A stretch of 49,676 nucleotides of DNA from Reyranella sp. (GTDB lineage Bacteria > Pseudomonadota > Alphaproteobacteria > Reyranellales > Reyranellaceae): the NCBI GenBank assembly GCA_019745575.1, contig JAIETA010000176.1:1-49676 (forward strand), in the 5' to 3' direction. The notes below the pieces were generated by a model. The model had not been told where the DNA came from. It saw only the letters and a list, made by a program, of their open reading frames with translations, and did no database searches. The position numbers and the translations under genes are program-made. The first letter of the stretch is position 1; every line of letters starts with the position of its first letter. Positions 23,553 to 31,625 of this stretch are shown here, piece after piece.

Positions 23553-23771
23553 TGCACCGGCGATGGCGCCCCTAACTGTATGCGGCTGCCAGTCGAGTGC
23601 CTTGGCGATCTCGGCGATGGTCGCGCCGTCCGGCTTCTTGAGCATGCCGATGAGTTGCGCCTGCTTGCTCTCGGCGCGAGGCGTGCTGGCCTTCGTGGCG
23701 GCGGCCTTCGGCTTGGCGGCACCCTTGGTGCGCGTGGCCTTCTTGCTGGTGCGTGCGGCGTTCTTCGACAT
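23475..23771 (-). CDS. DUF3489 family protein
   Basis: A 98-residue protein: a Lys/Ala/Thr-rich basic tail (residues 1-45) followed by SKQAQLIGMLKKPDGATIAE, KALDWQPHTVRGAIAGALKK and KLGLDVQSDK, the winged-helix DUF3489 domain. The histone-like tail and wHTH suggest DNA binding. The family is frequent on alphaproteobacterial islands and phages, function unknown. I used the ATG starting MSKNAARTSKK. Its 3' end is partially duplicated at 22443-22520. Confidence 0.85.
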   Translation of the reverse strand: MSKNAARTSKKATRTKGAAKPKAAATKASTPRAESKQAQLIGMLKKPDGATIAEIAKALDWQPHTVRGAIAGALKKKLGLDVQSDKANDRGRVYRLAE

Positions 23772-23875
23772 GACGTGGACCCTTTCGATGAAACGGGTCA
23801 CGACCATCGTGACCCTGCTACGGGCCCGAGCCCCGGTTGCCGGGGCAGCACGGGGCGATGACGGTTCGCGTCGCG

Positions 23876-24082
23876 CTATTCGGCGTGCTCGCCTTCCTTG
23901 AAGGCACTGTCTGTGATGCGCTTCAGCAGCTCGGCGTAGTGGGCAAGGGTGCCGACGTGACCCCAGTCGACCTGATCGGGCCCGACGTTGAAGTGGTCGT
24001 CGCTCAGTGCCTTGAGGCGCGCGAGCATCGTGTCGATTTCCGCCTTGTGGGCGATGTAGGCGTCGAGGGCGGTGCGGCGCAT
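23876..24082 (-). CDS. Small hypothetical helical protein (68 aa)
   Basis: A 68-residue protein: ALDAYIAHKAEIDTMLARLK, ALSDDHFNVGPDQVDWGHVG, TLAHYAELLKRITDSAFKEG. GGAGA lies upstream of the chosen ATG. The pattern fits small helical proteins commonly next to DUF3489 in phages and islands. No function known. Confidence 0.7.
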   Translation of the reverse strand: MRRTALDAYIAHKAEIDTMLARLKALSDDHFNVGPDQVDWGHVGTLAHYAELLKRITDSAFKEGEHAE

Positions 24083-24182
24083 GGCGGTCTCCGTTGTTGG
24101 TGACCGCATAAGCGCTTCAATCGCGGCACGAGCCAAGCACACAAGCGGATCATTCGATTGCTTTGTTGGGAGCAACACGATC

Positions 24183-24509
24183 ATGGGATTACAAGCGCTG
24201 CAGCCGCGCGTCGGGCTGGCGGATCTGCGCACGGCGGCCCTGCCGCCGAAGGTGGCGGACAGGTTCTACACGTCGCCGGCATGGATTGCGCTGCGTGATC
24301 GTGTTCGACGCGAAGCAGTTGGACGATGCCAGGCGCCGGGTTGCGGTCGCGCCGAGCGGCGCATGTTTGTCGATCACATCGTCGAGCTAAAAGATGGAGG
24401 CGCGCCGCTGGAGCGATCGAATTGCCAACTCCTGTGCCACGCCCACCATGCTGTGAAGACCGTGGCTGAGCGTGCCAAGCGCACGGCACGCAGGCCGGGG
24501 GGACCTTGA
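24183..24509 (+). CDS. HNH endonuclease
   Basis: A 108-residue nuclease. CQAPGCGR supplies the first zinc cysteines, FVDHIVELKDGG the catalytic His65, and RSNCQLLCHAHHAVKT the Asn80, Cys and His89 of the HNH motif. In HK97-type cos phages an HNH protein encoded beside the terminase genes assists genome cleavage. Here terminase is 4.2 kb away because methyltransferase and cargo lie between. A role in packaging is likely by analogy; restriction-like activity is an alternative. Confidence 0.88.
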   Translation: MGLQALQPRVGLADLRTAALPPKVADRFYTSPAWIALRDRVRREAVGRCQAPGCGRAERRMFVDHIVELKDGGAPLERSNCQLLCHAHHAVKTVAERAKRTARRPGGP

Positions 24510-24612
24510 TCCTTGGGGCCTTTGGGGCGCCCTGCCGGACGGGGGCTCACGCAGAGAATTTTTCCCGTCCGCCAATACCTCCAAGAAAAGGCCCGTTTCG
24601 GGGCCTCCAGCT

Positions 24613-24660
24613 GAAGGGCAACAATGACCGCTAAGAGGGCGCAAGGCCGCCGTGCCGGCG
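24613..24660 (+). repeat. Left copy of a 48-bp repeat (methyltransferase 5' end)
   Basis: The 48 bases from GAAGGGCAACAATGACCGCT to GTGCCGGCG match 26400-26447 with a single difference. They include the ribosome site, ATG and first ~12 codons of the methyltransferase gene. Immediately afterward the sequence switches to the DUF2182 gene end. The remaining part of 24510-24673 shows no gene. Confidence 0.92.
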
Positions 24661-24673
24661 TCGGGGCCTCTGA

Positions 24674-25471
24674 TCAGGCTACGACCAGGAGCCAGGCGCC
24701 CCAGCCGACCAGCCCGGCCCCGACGGCGTAACCCAGCCAGTGGCCCGCCGGCAACAGCTTCTCCAACAGTACATAGGCGGCGAGCCCGCCGATCCACCAC
24801 AGGTTCATCACGCCGCCGAAGAACAACAACGCCATCAGGAACCAGCAGCATCCAAGACAATAGGCTCCGTGCACCAGACCCATGCGGAAGGCGCCGCCAC
24901 TGCCGTCGCGCCAGTGCTCGGTAAGGAACCCGACCGGTGAGCGGCACTGACGCAGGCAGGCCTGCTTGATTGGCGTGAGCTGCCATAGTCCGGCGGCGGC
25001 CAGGATGGCGGCGCCGAGCCAGGCCGTTGTCGTCACCATCATTGCCGAAAGCAGGCCGCTGCCTTCCAGGCCCCACTGCAGGGCGGCCGCTACCGCGCTG
25101 AACCCCGCCCAGACTGCGAGATAGCCGGTAGCGAAGGTGCTTGTCGGCGCCCAGGGACGCTCGGCTGCGCGTTCGCGTCGGCTGATGCGCGCGAAGATCA
25201 GAAGAACGGGCGCCGCGCTCGGCAACATCATCGCCACCATCATCACCCACCACATGGCGAACATCAGCAGCGCGTAGGCGGGCGTCCATACCGCCGGCGT
25301 CATCACCATGTCGCGCGGCATGCGCGTCATCTCGATGGCGCTCATCTCCATGCCGGCGCCGAGCGCGACCCAAAGCCAGGAAAGGGCAATGACCGTGAGC
25401 AGCGTTGCCATCACGATCTGACGGTCACGGCGCAGCACGGCTTCGAGTACCGACGGTGCCGGCTCCGTCAT
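24674..25471 (-). CDS. DUF2182 integral membrane protein
   Basis: A 265-residue polytopic membrane protein of the DUF2182 family (COG5486, predicted metal-binding). Hydrophobic spans are near residues 19-40, 63-85, 115-135, 145-165, 205-228 and 240-262. Family-like motifs are MFAMWWVMMVAMMLPSAAP and GAYCLGCCWFLMALLF, the latter with three Cys in a membrane span. It starts 20 bases after the DUF1326 gene; the two commonly travel together, suggesting a joint inner-membrane function, possibly metal-related. That function is not established. It is host-type cargo within the phage. Confidence 0.88.
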   Translation of the reverse strand: MTEPAPSVLEAVLRRDRQIVMATLLTVIALSWLWVALGAGMEMSAIEMTRMPRDMVMTPAVWTPAYALLMFAMWWVMMVAMMLPSAAPVLLIFARISRRERAAERPWAPTSTFATGYLAVWAGFSAVAAALQWGLEGSGLLSAMMVTTTAWLGAAILAAAGLWQLTPIKQACLRQCRSPVGFLTEHWRDGSGGAFRMGLVHGAYCLGCCWFLMALLFFGGVMNLWWIGGLAAYVLLEKLLPAGHWLGYAVGAGLVGWGAWLLVVA

Positions 25472-25490
25472 TTTCGCGCGGCGGCTGTCG

Positions 25491-26159
25491 CTATGGCCGG
25501 CCGAATGTCTGTTTGTACTCGTCGTAGGAGTGAACCAGCCCGTTCGGACCCCAGGCGACATTGGCGAGCGAGCTGTGCCGGCGGTTGAGATCGAACTTTA
25601 TCGCCCCGATACCCTTGGCGGAACCGGCGGCTCCCTCTGCCTCGTGGAACACCCAGCCGTCCGGCAACACGGTGAGTATGCGGTGCTCCTCGTTGGTCAC
25701 GGGATTGCGGATCGGTTCGCTGCTTGCCCGGACAATGCCCGGCACCTCAACTCGCGCAGAGCGCTTGACCAGGTCCCATTCGAAGGTGATCGGGGTGAAC
25801 TGCGGGTCCTTAATGGTCTCGACGATAACCGAGAAGATCTGGAACATCGTGCCGGCCTTCTGGTCCGCGCCGGAGAGGATATAGAACAGCGCGTCCCGCT
25901 GCGCCTCGTTTGCACGCTCGTCGATGATAGGCTGCATGACCCCCTGGCCGTGATGGATGGCGCGGGGAAAATAAAACGTGGCAACTACAGAGAGGCCGTC
26001 GAGCCTCACGCCATCGCAATGACCTTTGTCGATCTTGAACGCCACCAGCCCAGTGCAAAACCCCTGCGTCGGTTCCGCCATCGACTCGCAAGGGCAGCCG
26101 AGGTCGCAGCTGCAATACTCGACGTACTTGCCTTCGATTTTCCAGTCACGTCCCGCCAT
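25491..26159 (-). CDS. DUF1326 family protein
   Basis: A 222-residue soluble protein with the DUF1326 start: WKIEGKYVEYCSCDLGCPCE, a CxCxxxCxC cluster at residues 16-24, then GFCTGLVAFKIDKGHCDGVR. ATG chosen at MAGRDWKIEG, preceded by GGGAGGATCAC. The Cys-rich head suggests metal or redox chemistry. It is the upstream member of a two-gene leftward unit with DUF2182. The unit is bounded by the 48-bp repeats. The 250-base space to the right, 26160-26399, probably contains its promoter and nothing else I can support. Confidence 0.88.
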   Translation of the reverse strand: MAGRDWKIEGKYVEYCSCDLGCPCESMAEPTQGFCTGLVAFKIDKGHCDGVRLDGLSVVATFYFPRAIHHGQGVMQPIIDERANEAQRDALFYILSGADQKAGTMFQIFSVIVETIKDPQFTPITFEWDLVKRSARVEVPGIVRASSEPIRNPVTNEEHRILTVLPDGWVFHEAEGAAGSAKGIGAIKFDLNRRHSSLANVAWGPNGLVHSYDEYKQTFGRP

Positions 26160-26399
26160 GTGATCCTCCCTCGGTTGCGGAAGCGAAAGCTTGGAACTGT
26201 CGTCGGATGCCGGCATCGCCGCGACGTCGCTACGCGAGGTCGCGGCCGGGTCTGATGAAGGAAAAGCATATCGCGGTTTCAGCGACGCGGGAAGCGACCA
26301 AAGCCCGGCCGGGACGCCTCGAGGCGAGTCGACCAACCGAGCGCCGGCCGTTCCAATTTTTGGCTTATCAACGCTGACCCCGTCCAAAGGGCCGCCATG

Positions 26400-26447
26400 G
26401 AAGGGCAACAATGACCGCTAAGAGGGCGCAAAGCCGCCGTGCCGGCG
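26400..26447 (+). repeat. Right copy of the 48-bp repeat
   Basis: It is the functional copy containing the methyltransferase ribosome site and start (ATG 26411). The single difference from 24613-24660 is AAGCC versus AGGCC. To its left the sequence belongs to the cargo block, so insertion recreated a complete 5' end for the gene. Confidence 0.92.
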
Positions 26448-27694
26448 AAGAATCCGGCGCGGTCGCCGCGACGGAGGCCAGGTGGCCGGCCGACGCCGTG
26501 GAGCGCCGGCCCGTGGCGGCCCTGGTGCCGTACGCGCGGAACGCCCGGACCCATTCCGACGAGCAGGTTGCCCAGATCGCGGCCTCGATCCGGGAGTGGG
26601 GGTGGACGTCGCCGGTCCTGGTCGACGAGGCCGGAACGATCATTGCGGGCCACGGGCGCGTGCTGGCGGCCCAGAGGCTCGGGCTGGCCGAGGTCCCGGT
26701 GATGGTTGCGGCGGGGTGGTCCGAGGCCAAGCGGCGGGCGTATGTCATCGCTGACAACAAGCTGGCGCTAAATGCCGGTTGGGACGAGGAACTGCTGCAA
26801 ATCGAGCTGGGCGAGTTGAAAGGCCTGGGCGTCGACCTCGGGTTGACCGGCTTCGGCGAACTCGAGCTGGAGAAGTTGCTGCTCGGCACCGATGGCGACG
26901 GCGACCCGGACGAAGCCCCGGAGCCGCCCGCCGAGCCGATCAGCCGTCCGGGTGACCTCTGGATCTGCGGCGAGCACCGTGTGCTGTGCGGTGACGCGAC
27001 GGTCCGTGCCGACGTCGAGAAGCTGCTGGACGGCGAACTGGCCGACATGGCGTTCACCGATCCGCCCTACAACGTGAACTACGCCAACTCGGCCAAGGAC
27101 AAATTACGCGGCAAGAACCGGCCGATCCTGAACGATGCGCTGAGCGAAGGGTTCGAAGCCCTTCTTTATGCCGCCAGTGCCAACATGCTGGCTGTCACCA
27201 AGGGCAGCATCTACATCTGCATGTCCTCGTCGGAACTCGACACGTTGCAGAAGGCATTCCGCCAGGCCGGCGGCAGGTGGTCGACCTTTGTGATCTGGGC
27301 CAAGAACACTTTTACGCTCGGCCGTGCCGACTACCAGCGTCAGTACGAGCCGATCCTGTACGGCTGGAAGGATGGCGCCGAGCATTACTGGTGCGGCGCA
27401 CGCGATCAGGGCGATGTCTGGTTGTTCGACAAGCCGCACAAGAACGACCTGCACCCGACGATGAAGCCAGTGGCGCTGGTCGAACGCGCCATCCGTAACT
27501 CTTCGAAGAGCCGGGACATAGTGCTTGATCTATTCGGTGGCTCCGGCACGACGATGATTGCCGCCGAGAGGACGGGGCGGCGCGCACGGCTAATTGAACT
27601 CGATCCCAAGTACGTCGATGTCATTGTGCAACGATGGCAGCAGGTCGCCGGTGGCCGGGCGGCTAATGCCCAAACAGGGTTTCGCTTTCAGTAA
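26411..27694 (+). CDS. ParB-domain DNA methyltransferase
   Basis: A 427-residue fusion. Residues ~30-115 are a ParB/Srx-like nuclease fold (NARTHSDEQVAQIAASIREW, GHGRVLAAQRLG). The C-terminal part is an N4/N6 amino-methyltransferase with DPPY at 217-220 and the AdoMet loop FGGSGTT at 375-381, in the beta-group order with the target region between. Such phage orphan methyltransferases protect DNA from host restriction or influence packaging. No cognate endonuclease is adjacent except the HNH gene 1.9 kb upstream. Its 5' end is duplicated at 24613-24660. Confidence 0.92.
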   Translation: MTAKRAQSRRAGEESGAVAATEARWPADAVERRPVAALVPYARNARTHSDEQVAQIAASIREWGWTSPVLVDEAGTIIAGHGRVLAAQRLGLAEVPVMVAAGWSEAKRRAYVIADNKLALNAGWDEELLQIELGELKGLGVDLGLTGFGELELEKLLLGTDGDGDPDEAPEPPAEPISRPGDLWICGEHRVLCGDATVRADVEKLLDGELADMAFTDPPYNVNYANSAKDKLRGKNRPILNDALSEGFEALLYAASANMLAVTKGSIYICMSSSELDTLQKAFRQAGGRWSTFVIWAKNTFTLGRADYQRQYEPILYGWKDGAEHYWCGARDQGDVWLFDKPHKNDLHPTMKPVALVERAIRNSSKSRDIVLDLFGGSGTTMIAAERTGRRARLIELDPKYVDVIVQRWQQVAGGRAANAQTGFRFQ

Positions 27695-27840
27695 AGTCCG
27701 CCACCCTCGGCTAATGCGCCGTTCGTCGCCACGAGGCCAAAAACCCGACCTGGCGATTCGGTTAAGCAGCGTCCTTATTTGAGCGCGTGCTGGCGTGGCG
27801 CCAGGCCTCGATCACAGACGGAGCGACAGGGGATGGTGCG

Positions 27841-28128
27841 CTAGACGCCCTCGACCGCCCAAATGTCGAGCACCGCCGCGTTTTCACGCAGTTTCTTCAC
27901 CGGAACGTATTCGGGAGAGTTCCAGAAGGCCTTGAGTGCTTCCATAGATGGAAACTCGAATACCACCAGCCGCCGGCCATCGTGCCGACCTTCCAAGGCC
28001 TCGACTGCGCCGCCTCGTATGATGAACTTGCCACCGTGCTTCGCGATGAGCGGCACCACCGCTTTGCCATAGACTTGATATTGCGCCGGATCGCTAACCG
28101 TCATCTGGACCATCAGATATGCTGCCAT
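27841..28128 (-). CDS. DUF1330 family protein, copy 1
   Basis: A 95-residue ferredoxin-like alpha+beta barrel family protein: AAYLMVQMTVSDPAQYQVYG, GGKFIIRGG, RLVVFEFPSMEALKAFWNSP EY, the DUF1330 signature. GGGAGAGGGCA precedes the ATG. Members are small cytosolic proteins of unclear function. It is leftward, between methyltransferase and terminase, with a second DUF1330 gene 165 bases upstream. It is host-type cargo. The flanking gaps 27695-27840 and 28129-28292 show no gene. Confidence 0.88.
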   Translation of the reverse strand: MAAYLMVQMTVSDPAQYQVYGKAVVPLIAKHGGKFIIRGGAVEALEGRHDGRRLVVFEFPSMEALKAFWNSPEYVPVKKLRENAAVLDIWAVEGV

Positions 28129-28292
28129 TGCCCTCTCCCCTGTCGGTTGGCCGGTCGCGTTAACCACGCCAGCCGTTCAACGTAACTCAATCGTGGTCGC
28201 CGCTCGACGACCTACGCGATGTCCTCGGCATCGTAGGACGACACGCGGGCAGGGTACCGGGTGGCGGTGCTCGAAAACCATACAGGCTCTTG

Positions 28293-28604
28293 CTATTGGC
28301 TCGGCAGCCCTTCGACGATGACGACATTCTCTGTCGCGGCACTCAGGCGGATCGGTAGTAATTCTTGATACTCGGGCGAATCATACCAAGCACGTGCCGC
28401 CACCATGCTGGGAAATTCAATAATCAACAGTCGCGTCGGCCTCCATCCCGGCCCGTTGTTGCTTTCCCGAATTTCGAGGTTGTTGGTTCGTACGATCACC
28501 TTGCCGCCGTAGGGTACGAGCGTGTCGAAAGCCTTTGCACTGTATTGCTTCATGGCTTCTGGATCGGTTCGGGGGCCAGGGTCGAAGATCACATAAGCGG
28601 TCAT
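28293..28604 (-). CDS. DUF1330 family protein, copy 2
   Basis: A 103-residue paralogue: TAYVIFDPGPRTDPEAMKQY, YGGKVIVRTNNLEIRES, RLLIIEFPSMVAARAWYDSP EY. It is clearly diverged from copy 1, so the pair was probably acquired as such rather than duplicated in place. Same leftward orientation. It may form dimers or heterodimers with copy 1 given the fold; that is conjecture. Confidence 0.87.
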   Translation of the reverse strand: MTAYVIFDPGPRTDPEAMKQYSAKAFDTLVPYGGKVIVRTNNLEIRESNNGPGWRPTRLLIIEFPSMVAARAWYDSPEYQELLPIRLSAATENVVIVEGLPSQ

Positions 28605-28717
28605 TTGGCATTCCATATGATCGGCCCGTCCGGCCGAACGGGAAGATACCCTAACCCGGCCTCGCGGCTGCTTCCAATTATGGCCGTCACATCCACATTA
28701 GAAGGGAGGAAGAGAGC

Positions 28718-29107
28718 GTGAATCGCTCTGGACGCGGCCGGCCCTCCCATGTGCCGACCGACGACACCCGCAATCTCGTGGAATCGCTCTCGGGTTTCGG
28801 CATCCCTCAGGACGAGATCGCCCGCCTGATGGGCATCGACCCCAAGACGCTGCGCTTCCACTACGCCGACCAGATCGAGCTGGGGGGCATCAAGGCAACG
28901 GCCAAGGTTGCGCAAAACCTGTTCACCATGGCGTGCAAGCCCACCCGCGAGGGCCTGTCGGCCGCCATCTTCTGGCTCAAAGTGCGGGCGGGCTGGTCGG
29001 AGTACGCGCCGAAGCGCGTGGAGGAGCCTCTGGGCAAGAAGGAGTCTGCCGAACGTGACGCGCTGACGGCAGGCGACGGCACCGAGTGGGGCCGATTGGT
29101 GAACTGA
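28718..29107 (+). CDS. Terminase small subunit-like DNA-binding protein
   Basis: A 129-residue protein starting at GTG behind GGGAGGA. LSGFGIPQDEIARLMGIDPK and TLRFHYADQI form an HTH, followed by helical KVAQNLFTMACKPTREGLSA and a C-terminal tail. It lies two bases before the large terminase gene, the position of TerS, which recognises the packaging site and recruits TerL. Assignment comes from HTH plus position. Confidence 0.8.
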   Translation: MNRSGRGRPSHVPTDDTRNLVESLSGFGIPQDEIARLMGIDPKTLRFHYADQIELGGIKATAKVAQNLFTMACKPTREGLSAAIFWLKVRAGWSEYAPKRVEEPLGKKESAERDALTAGDGTEWGRLVN

Positions 29108-29108
29108 G

Positions 29109-30806
29109 ATGGAGCCGTGGTCGCTGGCCGTGCCAGATTGGCAAGATCGCATCCGGACGGGGCGATCGCTGCTGCCCGATCTGCCCCAGCTCAATCGGGC
29201 CCAGGCCGATCGTGCCGTAGCGATCTTCAACAAGCTGCGCCTGCCCGACGTGGTCGGCACGCCGGCGCTGGCGGAGGCGGGGGCGGACTGGTTCCGTGAG
29301 ATCGTGGGCGCCTTGCACGGTTCGTTCGATCCAGGCGCTCGGGAGCGGATGATCCGCGAGATCTTCTTGCTGGCGCCGAAGAAGAGTTCGAAGACGTCCT
29401 ACGCCGCGGCACTGATGGTGACGACGCTGCTGATGAACGAGCGGCCCAGGGCCGAGTTCCTGCTGGTGGCGCCGACGGTATCGCTGGCGCACATCGCTTT
29501 TAGCCAGGCGCTGGGCATGGTCGACAAGGATCCGGACGGGTTTCTCCGCAAGCGCCTGCACGTGCAGGAGCACCTGCGCAAGATCACGGATCGGCGGACC
29601 AAGGCGACGCTGGAAATCAAGGCGTTCGACACCACGGTGCTGACCGGCGTGAAGCCCACCGGCGTGCTGCTGGACGAGCTCCACGAGATCGCCAAGGTCG
29701 CGGCGGCCGAGCGGATCATCGGCCAGTTGCGGGGCGGGCTGCTGCCCAACCCCGAGGGCTTCCTGGTGTTCATCACGACGCAGTCGGACGAGCCGCCGCG
29801 CGGGGCGTTTCGAGCCGAGCTGATGGTGGCGCGCGCCATCCGGGACGGTAAGGCCCAAGGAGCCATGCTCCCAGTGCTCTACGAGTTCCCGGAGGATATC
29901 GCCAACGACATGGTCGACCCGCCGGCGTGGCAGGATTCCAGCAAGTGGTGGATGGTGACGCCGAACCGGGACCGGTCGGTCACGATCAAGCGGCTGGAAG
30001 ACGACTGGGCGCAGGCAAAGGCAAAGGGCCAAGGCGAGATCATCCGCTGGGCGTCGCAGCATCTGAATATCGAAATCGGCTTGGCGCTGCGCTCCGATCG
30101 CTGGGTCGGCGCCGATCTCTGGCAGGGGGCCGCCGACAGGACCCTCACCCTGGACGTTCTGCTCGAGCGGAGCGAGGTGGTGGTGATCGGCGTCGACGGC
30201 GGCGGGCTCGATGATTTGCTGGGCCTGGCGGTGCTGGGTCGCGACCGGGTCACCCGGCACTGGCTGCTCTGGTCGCGGGCATGGGCCCATGGCTCCGTGC
30301 TGGAGCGGCGCAAAAGCGAGGCCTCGGTGCTGCGCGACTTCGAAGCTGCCGGCGACCTGCGGATCGCTAAAAACCTGGGCGACGACATCGCCGAGATCGC
30401 GGCTCTGGCCGAGCGGATCGACGAGACCGGCAAGCTGGGCTCGGTCGGGCTCGATCCGTTCGGCGTCGGCGCCATCGTGGACGCCCTGGCCGAGGTGGGG
30501 ATTGCCGGCAACGACCGGGTGGTGGGCATCACGCAGGGCTGGAAGCTCACCGGTGCGATCAAGACCGCCGAACGCAAGTTGGCGGATGGCACTTTTCGCC
30601 ATGGCGGCCTTGGCCTGATGGCGTGGGCGGTCGGCAACGCCAGGGTAGAACCCAAGGGCAATGCCATCGTGATCACGAAACAGGCGTCGGGTACTGCCAA
30701 GATCGATCCGCTAATGGCGGTGTTTAATGCGGTCGCCCTGATGGCGATGAACCCGAAGCCCGTCGGTCGGTCGTACCTGGGGTCCGGCGAGATGCTGGTC
30801 CTTTAG
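29109..30806 (+). CDS. Terminase large subunit
   Basis: A 565-residue packaging motor of the Terminase_1/HK97 type. The ATPase shows a Walker A-like LLAPKKSSKTS (87-97), VAPTVSLAHIAF, and Walker B GVLLDELHE with Asp189/Glu190. The nuclease begins VVIGVDGGGLDD with Asp363 and continues through the RNase H-like C-terminus. It cuts concatemers and pumps DNA through the portal. It is followed by a leftward site-2 protease gene rather than directly by the portal. Confidence 0.93.
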   Translation: MEPWSLAVPDWQDRIRTGRSLLPDLPQLNRAQADRAVAIFNKLRLPDVVGTPALAEAGADWFREIVGALHGSFDPGARERMIREIFLLAPKKSSKTSYAAALMVTTLLMNERPRAEFLLVAPTVSLAHIAFSQALGMVDKDPDGFLRKRLHVQEHLRKITDRRTKATLEIKAFDTTVLTGVKPTGVLLDELHEIAKVAAAERIIGQLRGGLLPNPEGFLVFITTQSDEPPRGAFRAELMVARAIRDGKAQGAMLPVLYEFPEDIANDMVDPPAWQDSSKWWMVTPNRDRSVTIKRLEDDWAQAKAKGQGEIIRWASQHLNIEIGLALRSDRWVGADLWQGAADRTLTLDVLLERSEVVVIGVDGGGLDDLLGLAVLGRDRVTRHWLLWSRAWAHGSVLERRKSEASVLRDFEAAGDLRIAKNLGDDIAEIAALAERIDETGKLGSVGLDPFGVGAIVDALAEVGIAGNDRVVGITQGWKLTGAIKTAERKLADGTFRHGGLGLMAWAVGNARVEPKGNAIVITKQASGTAKIDPLMAVFNAVALMAMNPKPVGRSYLGSGEMLVL

Positions 30807-30818
30807 TCGAGACTGCCT

Positions 30819-31508
30819 TCAGGTCAGGCCGGTCAACCGGAGGATGGTCCCGATGGTCCAATCGACCGGTCCGCGAAGCAGCCAACCGGCGACATTCAGA
30901 TTCATTCCGAATTGAGTGCCGATCATCGGCAGGATGAACAACAGGCCGATCAGGATGATCATGCCATGTCGCTCGAGACGGGCGAGAGGCCTGGCGAGTG
31001 CGTCCGGCAACAGGCCAACAGCAACGCGACCCCCATCGAGTGGTGGCAGCGGGATCATGTTGAAGAGGGCCAGGACGACGTTGATGACAATCGCATTCTT
31101 GAGGTTGGCCAACGTCCATGCATCGACGCCTTCCGGCAGGAAAACAACGATGTGGACGAGCAACGCAGCGGCGAAAGCCTGCAGAAGGTTGGTGGATGGT
31201 CCTGCCCCTGCGACCAACACCATGTCGTGTCTTGGATGGCGCAGGGCCCCGAACTTTACTGGAACGGGCTTGGCATAGCCGAACATGAAAGGCGAATGGA
31301 GGAAGAAGAGAAGCGCCGGCAGCAAGACGGTACCGACGGGGTCGACGTGCTTCAAGGGATTCAAGGTGACCCGACCAAGTCGCCAGGCAGTGTCGTCACC
31401 CAAGCGGTGGGCGACGAAGCCGTGAGCCGCCTCGTGTAGGGTGATCGCCAGGAGCACGGGGATTACCCAGGTGGACGCCGTGTAGAGGGCCGCCGACGAT
31501 AGATCCAT
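30819..31508 (-). CDS. Site-2 protease family membrane metalloprotease (M50)
   Basis: A 229-residue polytopic protein with HEAAH at 25-29 in the first membrane span and the partner motif NMIPLPPLDGGR at 150-161 (Asn150, Asp158). These are both halves of the S2P intramembrane zinc site. GGAAGGAAG precedes the ATG. It has no PDZ domain, like the short group of bacterial S2P homologues. It is leftward inside the rightward late operon, between terminase and portal, ending 12 bases from the terminase stop. It is cargo, apparently intact; substrate unknown. Confidence 0.9.
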   Translation of the reverse strand: MDLSSAALYTASTWVIPVLLAITLHEAAHGFVAHRLGDDTAWRLGRVTLNPLKHVDPVGTVLLPALLFFLHSPFMFGYAKPVPVKFGALRHPRHDMVLVAGAGPSTNLLQAFAAALLVHIVVFLPEGVDAWTLANLKNAIVINVVLALFNMIPLPPLDGGRVAVGLLPDALARPLARLERHGMIILIGLLFILPMIGTQFGMNLNVAGWLLRGPVDWTIGTILRLTGLT

Positions 31509-31625
31509 TTACCAAACTTCCTTCCGCGACGACGTCGACCGGCTCTCCGGATGCCGGAGGTAGCACGCGCGGTCCGGCCAAGTCCCTGCTGATGAGACGC
31601 CAGTACTACTTTCTCAGAGAAAGCG

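Noticed and set aside
28605-28717. cos or pac site next to the terminase genes
   Set aside because: The gap before the small terminase shows no distinctive symmetric or repeated element that I could defend as a packaging site.
27841-31508. Partial core-gene duplications flanking the DUF1330 and site-2 protease cargo
   Set aside because: I compared the methyltransferase 3' end, both terminase ends and the portal 5' region by eye and saw no repeat like those at the other three blocks.
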